Assembly (NCBI GenBank): GCA_900314565.1
Contig: OMVU01000011.1
Span: 1 to 64,000 of the forward strand
Length of the DNA stretch: 64,000 nt
DNA from: an uncultured Eubacteriales bacterium
GTDB taxonomy: Bacteria; Bacillota; Clostridia; Lachnospirales; Lachnospiraceae
Direction: 5' to 3'
Shown here: in pieces, positions 1 through 7,804 of the stretch
How the letters are laid out: the number at the start of each line of letters is the position of its first letter
Position numbering within the stretch: position 1 is the first letter of the stretch
Made by a program: the position numbers and the translations under genes
Notes under the pieces: generated by a model
The model's database searches: none
The model's input: the letters and a program-made list of their open reading frames with translations, nothing else
What the model was told of the DNA's origin: nothing

Positions 1-22
1 AAGCTTCCTTTTTTGCGTATAA

Positions 23-93
23 AGGGGAATCTTCTAATGGTAGGAAAGCGGTCTCCAAAACCGTCAATGCGGGTTCGACTCCTGCTTCCCCTG
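23..93 (+). tRNA. tRNA-Trp (anticodon CCA)
   Basis: A full cloverleaf can be folded. The acceptor arm is AGGGGAA (23-29) with TTCCCCT (86-92) and discriminator G93. The D stem is TTCT/AGGA, the anticodon stem GCGGT/ACCGT with loop CTCCAAA, and the T stem GCGGG/CCTGC with loop TTCGACT. The anticodon is CCA at 55-57, so it reads UGG. The 3' CCA end is not encoded. This is the tRNA that the T-box leader at 26 kb would sense. Confidence 0.96.
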
Positions 94-97
94 TGTG

Positions 98-130
98 AAA
101 GGAAGGCTTAGCGCCTTCCTTTTATTTTTT
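98..130 (+). terminator. Rho-independent terminator after tRNA-Trp
   Basis: A 10-bp stem, AAAGGAAGGC (98-107) with GCCTTCCTTT (113-122), closes a 5-nt loop and runs into a T-rich tract. It ends the tRNA transcript. Confidence 0.85.
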
Positions 131-246
131 ACAGAGGTTCATCAGGCAATTGCGAAAGTCTGTGCTTCATGGAAATTGTATGAACATTCGTTCAAACAAT
201 TCCATTTCGCACAGAGTTTCGCAAGTGCCTATTTACAGAGGTTCAT
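128..246. repeat. Long palindromic repeat (family A, copy 1) with 15-bp flanking direct repeats
   Basis: An imperfect palindrome of about 87 bp (144-230) has outer arms AGGCAATTGCGAAAGTCTG and its near-complement, and inner arms around GTTCAAACAATTCC. It is flanked by two exact copies of TTTACAGAGGTTCAT at 128-142 and 232-246. The right copy supplies the spacer before the ATG of the next gene. Palindrome plus flanking duplication resembles a MITE-type insertion; that origin is inferred. Related sequence occurs at 47.1 kb, and fragments at 60.4 and 62.3 kb. Confidence 0.8.
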
Positions 247-247
247 T

Positions 248-1045
248 ATGGAAAGGGAATTTAAGAATTATATCTTCGATTTGTATGCGACACTGATCAG
301 GATCCACACGAACCAGGAAATGCCGAAGCTCTGGCAGCGGACTGCCGATCTTATGGCATTTTATGGTCCTGTTTATAAGCCTATGGAAATGAAAAAGAAA
401 TATCGGGAACTCATCCGAAGACAGGAGGAATCGATTACTTTATCTGCAGGGACAAAATGGCCTGAAGCGGATGTGGGCGAGGTTTTCAGGGAGATGCTTC
501 TCGATCCGCCCCGCATGTATCCTTATGCAGGGGCCGGGGATCCGAAAAGCTGGGATGAAGAGCGCATGAAAGAGTGGATGCGTGTCTTTTCCTATACGTT
601 CAGGGTCAATTCAAGAATTGTTTTTTCTCTTTATTCTGATACGATCGATACTTTGAAAGCTCTGAGGAGCAGGGGAAAGAGAGTGTTCCTTCTGTCAAAC
701 GCGCAGGAGTTTTTTACGGTTCCGGAGATGCAGGTCCTGGGACTCTATGATCTTTTTGATGATATCTTTATCTCCTCCATACACAGAATAAGAAAACCGG
801 AACTTCTGTTCATGGATCGTCTTCTGCAAAAGCATGATCTGCTCCGCGAGGAGTCCGTGATGATCGGAAATGATATGGAGTCGGATATCATGATGGCAGC
901 AAAGTGCGGGGTTTCCGGAATCCATGTGAATACCGATCATTATTCGGAGAAAGACCTGCGCTCAGGACTGAGTAAAGCACGTGAGCATGCGGCCGGGACC
1001 GGAGCTGTATTCTCATCGGTGGAGCATCTGCATGAGATCCTTTAA
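248..1045 (+). CDS. HAD family hydrolase
   Basis: A 265-residue haloacid dehalogenase superfamily protein. Motif I is IFDLYATL, with the nucleophile Asp11; the usual second Asp is replaced by Tyr13, a pattern seen in haloacid-dehalogenase-like members rather than classic DxDGT phosphatases. Motif II is LLSNA, followed by the KPELLF lysine and motif IV GNDMESD. A helical cap lies between about residues 25 and 130. I chose ATG 248 because the upstream in-frame extension runs through the palindromic repeat and the tRNA terminator. No strong ribosome binding site is visible; AGAGG lies 8 nt upstream inside the direct repeat. The substrate cannot be told from sequence. Confidence 0.85.
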   Translation: MEREFKNYIFDLYATLIRIHTNQEMPKLWQRTADLMAFYGPVYKPMEMKKKYRELIRRQEESITLSAGTKWPEADVGEVFREMLLDPPRMYPYAGAGDPKSWDEERMKEWMRVFSYTFRVNSRIVFSLYSDTIDTLKALRSRGKRVFLLSNAQEFFTVPEMQVLGLYDLFDDIFISSIHRIRKPELLFMDRLLQKHDLLREESVMIGNDMESDIMMAAKCGVSGIHVNTDHYSEKDLRSGLSKAREHAAGTGAVFSSVEHLHEIL

Positions 1046-1089
1046 TTTCTGACGCAGAATGCAGGTGATTTCAATCATGAGATGAATGT
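1045..1089. repeat. Intergenic repeat family C, copy 1
   Basis: ATTTCTGACGCAGAATGC (1045-1062), then TGATTT and GATGAATGT (1081-1089). The same blocks in the same order occur at 45857-45899. Both copies begin at or just after the stop codon of the preceding gene. Confidence 0.7.
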
Positions 1090-1149
1090 ACAAAGTAAAC
1101 TTTCACTGGTACAGAATTCTCGTGCACAGTCTGCGTGTGATAACTTTTT

Positions 1150-1473
1150 TCAGCTGCCTTCAAGAATAAGGACGCGGCCAAAGCCGGGAACGGAGTCGAA
1201 CTGCACAGGAACATCTGCGACCAGAAGGTCTGAGACCACTAATGCAGAGGCCCTGCCGCTCTTCATTTTCTTCCCTTTCACCTTGATCACGGTCTTACCG
1301 TCCTCCGTGTTGTAGGACTCTGTGAGTACTTTTCCGACGGGCGCTGCGGACAGCATTTTTCTGAAGTCGTTAAGGATCGCGGGGAGCAGGACAGAGGATG
1401 CACGTGCTGCTTCTGCAGGTGCATAATACTTAGTGAGAAGAAGTGTGAACTGCTTTTGCCAGCTGAGAATCAT
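1150..1473 (-). CDS. Hypothetical protein, 107 residues
   Basis: I do not recognise this protein. The start is set by a good ribosome binding site (CAGGAGACAATT) before ATG at 1473; a longer TTG-initiated frame to 1500 has no better site. The product has a helical, hydrophobic N-terminal half (residues 1-50) and a basic central patch rich in Lys/Gly (KVKGKKMKSGR) near residue 70, followed by a Val-rich C-terminus suggesting beta strands. No signal peptide or clear membrane span is seen. It stands alone on the minus strand, divergent from the L,D-transpeptidase gene. Confidence 0.6.
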   Translation of the reverse strand: MILSWQKQFTLLLTKYYAPAEAARASSVLLPAILNDFRKMLSAAPVGKVLTESYNTEDGKTVIKVKGKKMKSGRASALVVSDLLVADVPVQFDSVPGFGRVLILEGS

Positions 1474-1500
1474 AATTGTCTCCTGAATGCTATGAGTCAA

Positions 1501-1737
1501 TCACTGCACAGGATGAACAGTGAACGTAAATTTGGATTCGCATCTATTATAAATCTTCCCGAATTGACAGGAAAGCAGGACTTCAAAATTACCGGAGACA
1601 CGTTTAGGGACTGAAAAGGATACAGAATTCATTTCTGAGATATTTATGGATTTTTCGATGTTTTCATTGATGGATATATCATGCTAAGATAACAATAGAT
1701 GTGTCAGTATATCTTTATAGCTCATGGGGAGGGCATT
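1501..1737. promoter_or_regulatory. Divergent intergenic region with extended -10 for the L,D-transpeptidase gene
   Basis: An AT-rich 237-bp spacer. An extended -10, TGCTAAGAT (1682-1690), points rightward toward the ATG at 1738, about 48 nt away. No convincing -35 is present. I see nothing else of note here. Confidence 0.45.
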
Positions 1738-3657
1738 ATGGATATAACAAAGAAAGAAGGGGAATTCGAAGTAATTCTGTCTGAGGAGGGATTTTTTGAT
1801 CCCGTGACAGATGAATCAGACGGAGCAGAAGAGAACTCTGAAGCCGCAGATGGAAACTCAGCAGAGAACTCAGAAGCGGCAGCAGAGAACTCAGAAGCGG
1901 CAGCAGAGAACGCAGAAGCGGCAGCAGAGAACGCAGAAGCTGCAGATGAGAACGCAGAAGTGGAAGCAGAGATTGCAGAAGCTGCAGATGAGAACTCAGA
2001 GGCGGCAGACGGGAACTCGGAAGCGGCAGATGGAAACTCAGAAGCGGCAGATGAGAATTCAGAAGTGACAGATGGGATTGCCGCAGAAGAAAACTCTGAG
2101 TCACCCGGAATTTCCTTTACGGAAAGTGAAGAAGCATCTGGCGAAGAGATGAGAGGAAGCACCGGGCAGGCCGAAAGCGACCGGACTGGGGATGCGCTGA
2201 CAAATACGGGTGCCGTTGAGTCGGATGCACAGGAGCAGCCAGGGAAAAAGAAAAGCAGAAAAGGGCTGATCGCTGCGCTGGTCTTCCTGGGGATTCTGGC
2301 CGGAGGCATTGCTGCCTACCTGGGCTACGGGTATTATCACTATGAGAACCGCTTTATCGAAGGAACGATCATCAATGGGATCGACGCCGGAGAAATGACA
2401 CCCGAAGAAGTAGAAGCCATTCTAAAGGATAAGGTCGAGGATTATGAGATCAAAATCTCTTTCAGAGACGGATCCTCTCAGACTGTGAAGGCTGATCAGA
2501 TTGACTTTCTCTATGTATCAGATCAGACGACGAAGAAGATCATCGAGGACCAGGAATGGGTCAGATGGGGTGCCGGCAGGCTGCTGGGTGAGACCTGGGA
2601 ATACACAGCCGGCGAGGCGTTCAAGGTGGATGAGGAGAAAATAAAGAATACAGTCCTGGCTTTTCCTGAATTCAGGGAGGAAAGTCAGACTGCACCGACC
2701 AATGCGTATCTGCAGCTGGCGGAAGATAATACGATCCGGATCGTGCCGGAGACCCAGGGGAATCTGCTCATCGCCGATCCTGTGACGGAGGCAGTCAAGG
2801 CTGCTGTCCTCAGGGAGGAGGACAGTGTGAATATCGCTGACGTGGCGGGTGCCTACGCTGTGCCGCAGGTCTACTCCACGGATCAGGGACTCCTGGACCA
2901 GCAGAGCATGCTGAACAGTTTCCTCGGGACGACGGTGACTTACAATATGCCGGACGGCACGCAGAAGGTCCTGGACCGGGGAATGCTTAAGGATTGGATC
3001 ACGATCGAGGAGAATGGATTTATTACGCTTGATGAGGAGCGCGTCAAAGAGAACTGTGACAATTACGCAGCGCAGACCGCGTCCGAGACGGATATGCTCA
3101 GATCGACTCGTATTTTTAATTCGACGAACAGAGGTCAGCTCGAATTATCCTGTGATACCTGGGGACGCAGGCTGGATCAGGAAGCGGAGTCGGCGCAGCT
3201 CCTCTCGGATCTTCTGACCGGTACGTCGGAGACCCGTGAGCCGATCTATTCCATGAACATTACTGTCGACGATACATTCGGCGGAAGCTATATCGAGGTG
3301 GATCTTGCCAATCAGCATGTATACTGTTATATGGACGGATCACTCTTTTTTGATGCGCCGTGTGTATCCGGAACAAACTCCGTTCCGTCAAGAAGGACTG
3401 TGACAGGAGTCTTCGAGATCTACATGAAGGAGCGCAACAGGATTCTCCGGGGCGCAAATCAGGAATACGCGTCGTTCGTCGATTTCTGGATGCCTTTCTA
3501 CGAGGGGTATGGTCTGCACAACGCTCCGTGGAGAGGTGAGTTCGGCGGGGATATCTATGAGTACAGCGGATCTCACGGCTGCGTGAACCTTAGCTACGGG
3601 GCAGCGGAGACAATCTGGGATAATTATGCGGTCGGTACTCCGGTCATTGTGTTTTGA
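1738..3657 (+). CDS. L,D-transpeptidase (YkuD domain) with acidic repeat N-terminus
   Basis: A 639-residue type II membrane protein that likely cross-links peptidoglycan stem peptides outside the cell. Order: an acidic cytoplasmic region (about residues 25-165), built mostly of 7-residue repeats such as ENSEAAD and ENAEAAA; a lysine-rich stop and one membrane span (about 180-200); a peptidoglycan-binding-type domain (about 210-480); and a C-terminal YkuD domain with the catalytic motif SHGCVN, Cys615. An upstream conserved His lies in YGLHNAPW. The start is ATG 1738 behind GGGGAGGG; an earlier in-frame TG start at 1699 has no such site. The acidic repeat is on the cytoplasmic side by the positive-inside rule, which is unusual for a wall enzyme. 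Family assignment is secure; the repeat's role is unknown. Confidence 0.92.
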   Translation: MDITKKEGEFEVILSEEGFFDPVTDESDGAEENSEAADGNSAENSEAAAENSEAAAENAEAAAENAEAADENAEVEAEIAEAADENSEAADGNSEAADGNSEAADENSEVTDGIAAEENSESPGISFTESEEASGEEMRGSTGQAESDRTGDALTNTGAVESDAQEQPGKKKSRKGLIAALVFLGILAGGIAAYLGYGYYHYENRFIEGTIINGIDAGEMTPEEVEAILKDKVEDYEIKISFRDGSSQTVKADQIDFLYVSDQTTKKIIEDQEWVRWGAGRLLGETWEYTAGEAFKVDEEKIKNTVLAFPEFREESQTAPTNAYLQLAEDNTIRIVPETQGNLLIADPVTEAVKAAVLREEDSVNIADVAGAYAVPQVYSTDQGLLDQQSMLNSFLGTTVTYNMPDGTQKVLDRGMLKDWITIEENGFITLDEERVKENCDNYAAQTASETDMLRSTRIFNSTNRGQLELSCDTWGRRLDQEAESAQLLSDLLTGTSETREPIYSMNITVDDTFGGSYIEVDLANQHVYCYMDGSLFFDAPCVSGTNSVPSRRTVTGVFEIYMKERNRILRGANQEYASFVDFWMPFYEGYGLHNAPWRGEFGGDIYEYSGSHGCVNLSYGAAETIWDNYAVGTPVIVF

Positions 3658-3770
3658 GACGGATTGGGAATCAGCCTGCATGCAGACGGATACGTATAAA
3701 AATGTGACAGCATGCATATTCCCGGCCGCCACCTTGCAAATGCATGTGGGAAGTTTGAGTTGATAAAAAG

Positions 3771-3831
3771 AAAGCATGCTCTTGCCGCAGACCTGATACA
3801 GTGTCAGGATCACTGGTGAAAGCATGCTTTT
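3771..3831. terminator. Possible bidirectional terminator between convergent genes
   Basis: AAAGCATGC at 3771 and GCATGCTTT near 3822 can pair across about 45 nt. Each copy is also self-complementary. It lies between two convergent genes, 3657 and 3861, and ends in a short T run on the plus strand. Confidence 0.45.
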
Positions 3832-3860
3832 ATGTGTACAGAAGAATTTTGCGAAAGAAA

Positions 3861-4499
3861 TCAGAGGGTTCCCTTGTCGCAGAGTGCGATCATGTCTGTA
3901 ATATCCGAGATATACGCGGCTGCCGGGTGCCCTGTAATATCGCCGAAGCCATATTCACAGAAAATGAAAGGCACGCCCGCCGCTTCCGATGCCCGAAGGT
4001 CTCCCAGGGTATCTCCGACGTAGACGGGGGATTTCAGATGATTTTTTTCGACGATCGCACGGATGTTGCTGTCCTTTTCATTTCCGGTATCCCCGAAGGA
4101 GAGGATATCAGTGACATAGTCCCCGAGACCGGTTATTTTGAGAAAAGCCTCTATGTAGCCCGCCTGACTGTTGCTCACGATGAACAGAGGGAGCTTCTTG
4201 GAGATGGTTTTGAATGTTTCGGCGACACCGGGATATGCTTCCGGGCTGTCCATGAGAAGATAGTCTATTTCGTAGGTACAGCTCTCGTTTGAAATGTCCA
4301 GAGCGATTTCTTCCGGAAGATCCGGGAAAAGCGAGCGGGAAATGGCGACCATTGTCTTCCCGAATTCCTGCTTTAAGCGCGCAGCGGTAATGTGATCCGA
4401 GGGAACGTTGTGGCGTTCCACGACTTTCTGCCAGGCGATGGCGACTTTTTCTGTTGAGTCCCAAAGGGTTCCGTCTACATCAAAAATGATTGAATCCAT
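3861..4499 (-). CDS. HAD family phosphatase (phosphoglycolate phosphatase-like)
   Basis: A 212-residue HAD hydrolase with a classic motif I, IIFDVDGTLWDS (nucleophile Asp8, acid/base Asp10), motif II FIVSNSQ, and motif IV VYVGDTLGD. A small alpha-helical cap follows motif I, as in PGP/beta-phosphoglucomutase subfamilies. It probably removes phosphate from a small metabolite; the substrate is not readable. The start is fixed by ATGGAGGTCTTT directly before ATG 4499; the longer frame to 4541 would begin inside that leader. It stands alone, divergent from mutY. Confidence 0.88.
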   Translation of the reverse strand: MDSIIFDVDGTLWDSTEKVAIAWQKVVERHNVPSDHITAARLKQEFGKTMVAISRSLFPDLPEEIALDISNESCTYEIDYLLMDSPEAYPGVAETFKTISKKLPLFIVSNSQAGYIEAFLKITGLGDYVTDILSFGDTGNEKDSNIRAIVEKNHLKSPVYVGDTLGDLRASEAAGVPFIFCEYGFGDITGHPAAAYISDITDMIALCDKGTL

Positions 4500-4549
4500 A
4501 AAGACCTCCATATCATGAGAACCGCTTTGCGGTCTTCGCAATCGAATTA

Positions 4550-4567
4550 CGGCCGGTCGACCGGCCG
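4550..4567. promoter_or_regulatory. 18-bp perfect palindrome in the HAD/mutY intergenic region
   Basis: CGGCCGGTCGACCGGCCG is a perfect inverted repeat in the divergent spacer. It is followed by a pyrimidine-rich stretch with repeats of TTTCGTTAC up to the mutY ribosome binding site. It may be an operator or a very stable hairpin; which is not clear. Confidence 0.4.
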
Positions 4568-4661
4568 GGGTACCGTCAGTTCCTTCAGTACTTTTCGATA
4601 CGTTATTATTATTCTGTTTTTCGTTTCTTTTCGTTACTTTCGTTACTTTTGGAGTATAACA

Positions 4662-5726
4662 ATGCCTTCTGCTTTTGTAAAGCCGCTTATTCTGTGGTAT
4701 AATAGCGAATGCCGTCTACTGCCGTGGCGGGAGACAAAGGATCCGTACAGGATATGGGTCTCTGAGATCATGCTGCAGCAGACGCGTATAGAGGCAGTCT
4801 GCGGATATTACGAGCGCTTTCTTGCCGCGCTCCCCGATATCGAAAGTCTTGCGGCCTGTCCGGAGGATCAGCTTCTCAAGCTTTGGGAAGGGCTTGGCTA
4901 CTACAGCCGTGCCCGCAATCTTCAGAAAGCTGCACGTCTGATCATGGAGAAGTACGGCGGAAAGCTTCCCGAGGATGCCGGAGAGCTCAGAAAACTTCCG
5001 GGAATCGGAGAGTATACGGCCGGAGCGATCGCTTCGATCGCGTTCGGAAAGGCGGAGCCTGCCGTCGACGGCAATGTGATCCGCGTCACTTCCCGGCTGC
5101 GCGCCTGTACGGGGGATGTCAGGACTTCAGGCTTTAAAAAGGAGCTTGTAACGTGGCTCAGGCAGGCGCATGACGGAGCAGACGGCACATGGGGGATCCT
5201 GAATCAGGCATTTATGGATCTGGGATCCATGGTCTGTACGGCAAATAAGAGTCCTCTGTGTATGGAGTGTCCGGTCAGTTCATTTTGCGAAGCCAAAAAG
5301 GCAGGGATACAGGATTCGATTCCGGCCAGAGCGGAGAAGAAAGGGCGAAGGATCGAGGAACGTACCGTGGTCCTGTACACCGACGGGGAGCGGTTCGCGA
5401 TTCGCAGAAGGCCTGATAAGGGGCTGCTGTCCGGCCTGTATGAGTTTCCGAATTATGAGGGAAAGCTTGCGAGGGAGGAGATCCTTCTGGCTGCCCGGGA
5501 GGACGGCATGTATGCAGTCCGCATTCGGGAACTGCCGGAGGCTAAGCATATTTTTACACACGTTGAATGGCACATGACCGGGTATGAGATCATGATCTCC
5601 CGGAATGACAGTAAAGAAGGCAGTTTTATATTCGCCGAGAAAGACATAATTAATGAGCAATATCCGATCCCTTCTGCGTTCGCGGCTTACGCAGATGCAG
5701 CCGGAATAAAGGTCGGAAAAAAATGA
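4662..5726 (+). CDS. mutY: A/G-specific adenine DNA glycosylase MutY
   Basis: A 354-residue base-excision repair glycosylase that removes adenine opposite 8-oxoguanine. The N-terminal helix-hairpin-helix domain has the catalytic Glu35 in VSEIMLQQT, the hairpin LPGIGEYTAGA and the catalytic Asp in AVDGNVIRV. The [4Fe-4S] cysteines are in the pattern C-x6-C-x2-C-x5-C around residue 195. A C-terminal Nudix-like recognition domain (about 235-345) follows. ATG 4662 follows GGAGTATAAC and gives the normal start; the longer frame from 4515 crosses the palindrome. Its stop overlaps an ATGA just before the glycosyltransferase, which suggests co-transcription. Confidence 0.95.
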   Translation: MPSAFVKPLILWYNSECRLLPWRETKDPYRIWVSEIMLQQTRIEAVCGYYERFLAALPDIESLAACPEDQLLKLWEGLGYYSRARNLQKAARLIMEKYGGKLPEDAGELRKLPGIGEYTAGAIASIAFGKAEPAVDGNVIRVTSRLRACTGDVRTSGFKKELVTWLRQAHDGADGTWGILNQAFMDLGSMVCTANKSPLCMECPVSSFCEAKKAGIQDSIPARAEKKGRRIEERTVVLYTDGERFAIRRRPDKGLLSGLYEFPNYEGKLAREEILLAAREDGMYAVRIRELPEAKHIFTHVEWHMTGYEIMISRNDSKEGSFIFAEKDIINEQYPIPSAFAAYADAAGIKVGKK

Positions 5727-5737
5727 GAGGTGGACTT

Positions 5738-6757
5738 ATGAAAATCCTTACAGTGGTGATTCCGTGTTATAATTCCGAAGCCTATATGTGCAAGGCAATC
5801 GACCATGCACTGATCGGCGGACCGGATGTCGAGGTGCTTATCGTTGATGACGGATCAAAGGATAACACGCTGAAGATCGCCCTGGATTATGAGAAGAGGT
5901 ATCCGGATATCGTCCGCGCGATCCATCAGGAAAACAAGGGGCACGGAGGCGCGCTCAATACGGGTCTTGCGAATGCGACCGGACTTTATTTTAAAGTCTG
6001 TGACAGCGATGATTATCTTGATTATGATGCATATATCCGGGTGCTCAATGTTCTCAGAAGAGCAGCAAAAAGCCCGAAGACGATCGATGTCATGATCAAC
6101 AATTATATGTATGACAAGCAGGGAGCCCGCCATAAGAAGGTCATGCGCTATAAGGGCTTTTTCCCGGAACACAAGGTCTTTACCTGGAAGGATATCAGGC
6201 ACAGGCTGCCGAACAGCAAGTATGTGCTCATGCACAGCCTGATCTACCGGACAGCACTTCTGCGCGAGAGCGGGATCTGTCTTCCGGAGCATACGTTCTA
6301 CGTCGACAATCTGATGGCATTTCAGCCGATGATCTACGCGAAGAACCTGTATTATCTCGATGTCACGCTTTACCGCTACTTCATCGGGAGAAATGACCAG
6401 AGCGTCAATGAGGAGGTCATGCTGACCCGCCTCGATCAGCAGCTTCGGGTCAACAGAATGATGATCGACGAGTACAGACCGCATCTCGTGGAGGAGAGGC
6501 AGCACTTAACGTATCTTGTCCACTATATGTCCATCATGATGTCGATCTCATCGATCCTGCTGATGCGGAAGGGGGATAAAGAGTCGCTTGCCGCCAAGAA
6601 GGAGCTCTGGGATTATCTGAAGGCGAAGGATAAGCTGCTCTATGCAAGACTGCGGGCAGGCTTCCTCGGGATGGCACTCAATATGCCCACTGCGGCCGGC
6701 AGAAGGATCGCGATCGATGTCTATCATCTGGTCCAGAAGATATATGGATTTAACTGA
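5738..6757 (+). CDS. Glycosyltransferase family 2
   Basis: A 339-residue GT-A-fold transferase. The nucleotide-binding start VVIPCYNSE, the VDDGSKDNT motif at about residues 37-45, and the metal-binding DSDD (residues 89-92) are all visible. No membrane spans follow, so it is probably peripheral and acts on an envelope or secondary polysaccharide substrate. The start is ATG 5738 with AGAGGTGG seven bases upstream; an ATG at 5723 overlaps the mutY stop and lacks this spacing. It sits 11 bp after mutY and ends in a strong shared terminator. Donor and acceptor are unknown. Confidence 0.88.
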   Translation: MKILTVVIPCYNSEAYMCKAIDHALIGGPDVEVLIVDDGSKDNTLKIALDYEKRYPDIVRAIHQENKGHGGALNTGLANATGLYFKVCDSDDYLDYDAYIRVLNVLRRAAKSPKTIDVMINNYMYDKQGARHKKVMRYKGFFPEHKVFTWKDIRHRLPNSKYVLMHSLIYRTALLRESGICLPEHTFYVDNLMAFQPMIYAKNLYYLDVTLYRYFIGRNDQSVNEEVMLTRLDQQLRVNRMMIDEYRPHLVEERQHLTYLVHYMSIMMSISSILLMRKGDKESLAAKKELWDYLKAKDKLLYARLRAGFLGMALNMPTAAGRRIAIDVYHLVQKIYGFN

Positions 6758-6758
6758 T

Positions 6759-6800
6759 AAAAAAGGTGAAGTCTTTCGCAGAGAAGGACTTCACCTTTTT
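6759..6800. terminator. Bidirectional Rho-independent terminator
   Basis: A near-perfect stem, AAAAAGGTGAAGTC (6760-6773) with GACTTCACCTTTTT (6787-6800), has an A tract on one side and a T tract on the other. It serves the convergent glycosyltransferase and lipid kinase genes. Confidence 0.93.
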
Positions 6801-6805
6801 CATTC

Positions 6806-7720
6806 TTATCCCACGATGACCCTCAGCTGGTCACTGAGGACTGTCGCGCTGAGCGTCTTATGCATCCCGCCCGATTCGCCGTCCAGATGGACGGCACGCT
6901 TTCTGTCGCAGGTGATCTTAACACTCTGCGCGCGCAGGAAATGAACACCTTTAAGACGCTGATGCTTTCCCGCAAATCCGAGCGGAAGAACAGCGGCGAT
7001 CTTGGCATTCGGTATGTCTGAGACGACAAAGATATCGAGGATACCGTCGCCGGGACGGGCTTCGGGGCACATCTTAACGCCGCCGCCCTCGTACTTCTGG
7101 TTCATGACTGCCGCGAAGAACGCTTTTTTGAAGAACATTTTCCGCCCGCCGTCCATTTCGATCGTCATCGGGCCCGGATCATAGAGCAGGATCTGTTTCA
7201 GAGCGATCACACCGTATGTGAGCTGTCCGAGGTGCATTTTATTCAGGGTGTCCTTGATCGGGGAAGAGAGTGCTTCGTGGCATACAGCCGCGTCGAACCC
7301 GATGCCGCAGCTCACCCCGAAGCGCTGATCTTTCTTGTCTGTGATCGTTCCGATGTCGATCTTCATATGCTGCTGAGGATCGAGGATCTGGGCGATCGCC
7401 CTGTCTGTATCTGAAGTGATGTGCATTCCGCGGGCGAAATCATTGCCTGATCCGCTCGGGATGAGGCCGAACGTAATGGTCGAGATGTTGGTGAGTCCGC
7501 AGAAAATATCATGGACGGTACCGTCGCCGCCGATCGCCACGATCGTAGCGTACGGGTCGGCAGTGGAGATCTTTCTTGCAAGATCTGTCCCGTGTCCGGG
7601 ATAAGTCGTCGCATAGACTTTGTAGGAAATATTCTTTTCCTTCAGGATCGTCGCCAGCCTGTTCCAGATGCTCCTGCTTCCGGATGATTGTGAGCTTGGG
7701 TTAAGAATAAAATAATACAT
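6806..7720 (-). CDS. Diacylglycerol/lipid kinase family protein (DagK/YegS)
   Basis: A 304-residue kinase of the DAGK catalytic family. The nucleotide-binding motif GGDGT is at residues 64-68, preceded by VAIG, and PSGSGNDFAR follows at about 96-105. These two motifs define the family, which phosphorylates diacylglycerol or related lipids at the membrane and supports phospholipid recycling. ATG 7720 follows CGGAGGATATCATTC. It lies 84 bp downstream of the CorC-type gene on the same strand, probably in one transcript. Confidence 0.93.
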   Translation of the reverse strand: MYYFILNPSSQSSGSRSIWNRLATILKEKNISYKVYATTYPGHGTDLARKISTADPYATIVAIGGDGTVHDIFCGLTNISTITFGLIPSGSGNDFARGMHITSDTDRAIAQILDPQQHMKIDIGTITDKKDQRFGVSCGIGFDAAVCHEALSSPIKDTLNKMHLGQLTYGVIALKQILLYDPGPMTIEMDGGRKMFFKKAFFAAVMNQKYEGGGVKMCPEARPGDGILDIFVVSDIPNAKIAAVLPLGFAGKHQRLKGVHFLRAQSVKITCDRKRAVHLDGESGGMHKTLSATVLSDQLRVIVG

Positions 7721-7804
7721 GAATGATATCCTCCGATAACATTTGCTGAGACGGTTTTACTGCCAACATGGGAATTCGGCTGAATTTTGTAAGAATGCCC
7801 CGGT

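Noticed and set aside
1-246. Integrated element attachment at tRNA-Trp
   Set aside because: No duplicated tRNA 3' end and no integrase gene was found; the flanking repeats belong to the small palindrome, not the tRNA.
3801-4292. Plus-strand frame of 163 codons
   Set aside because: Antisense to the HAD phosphatase at 3861-4499, which has all catalytic motifs and a good start site.
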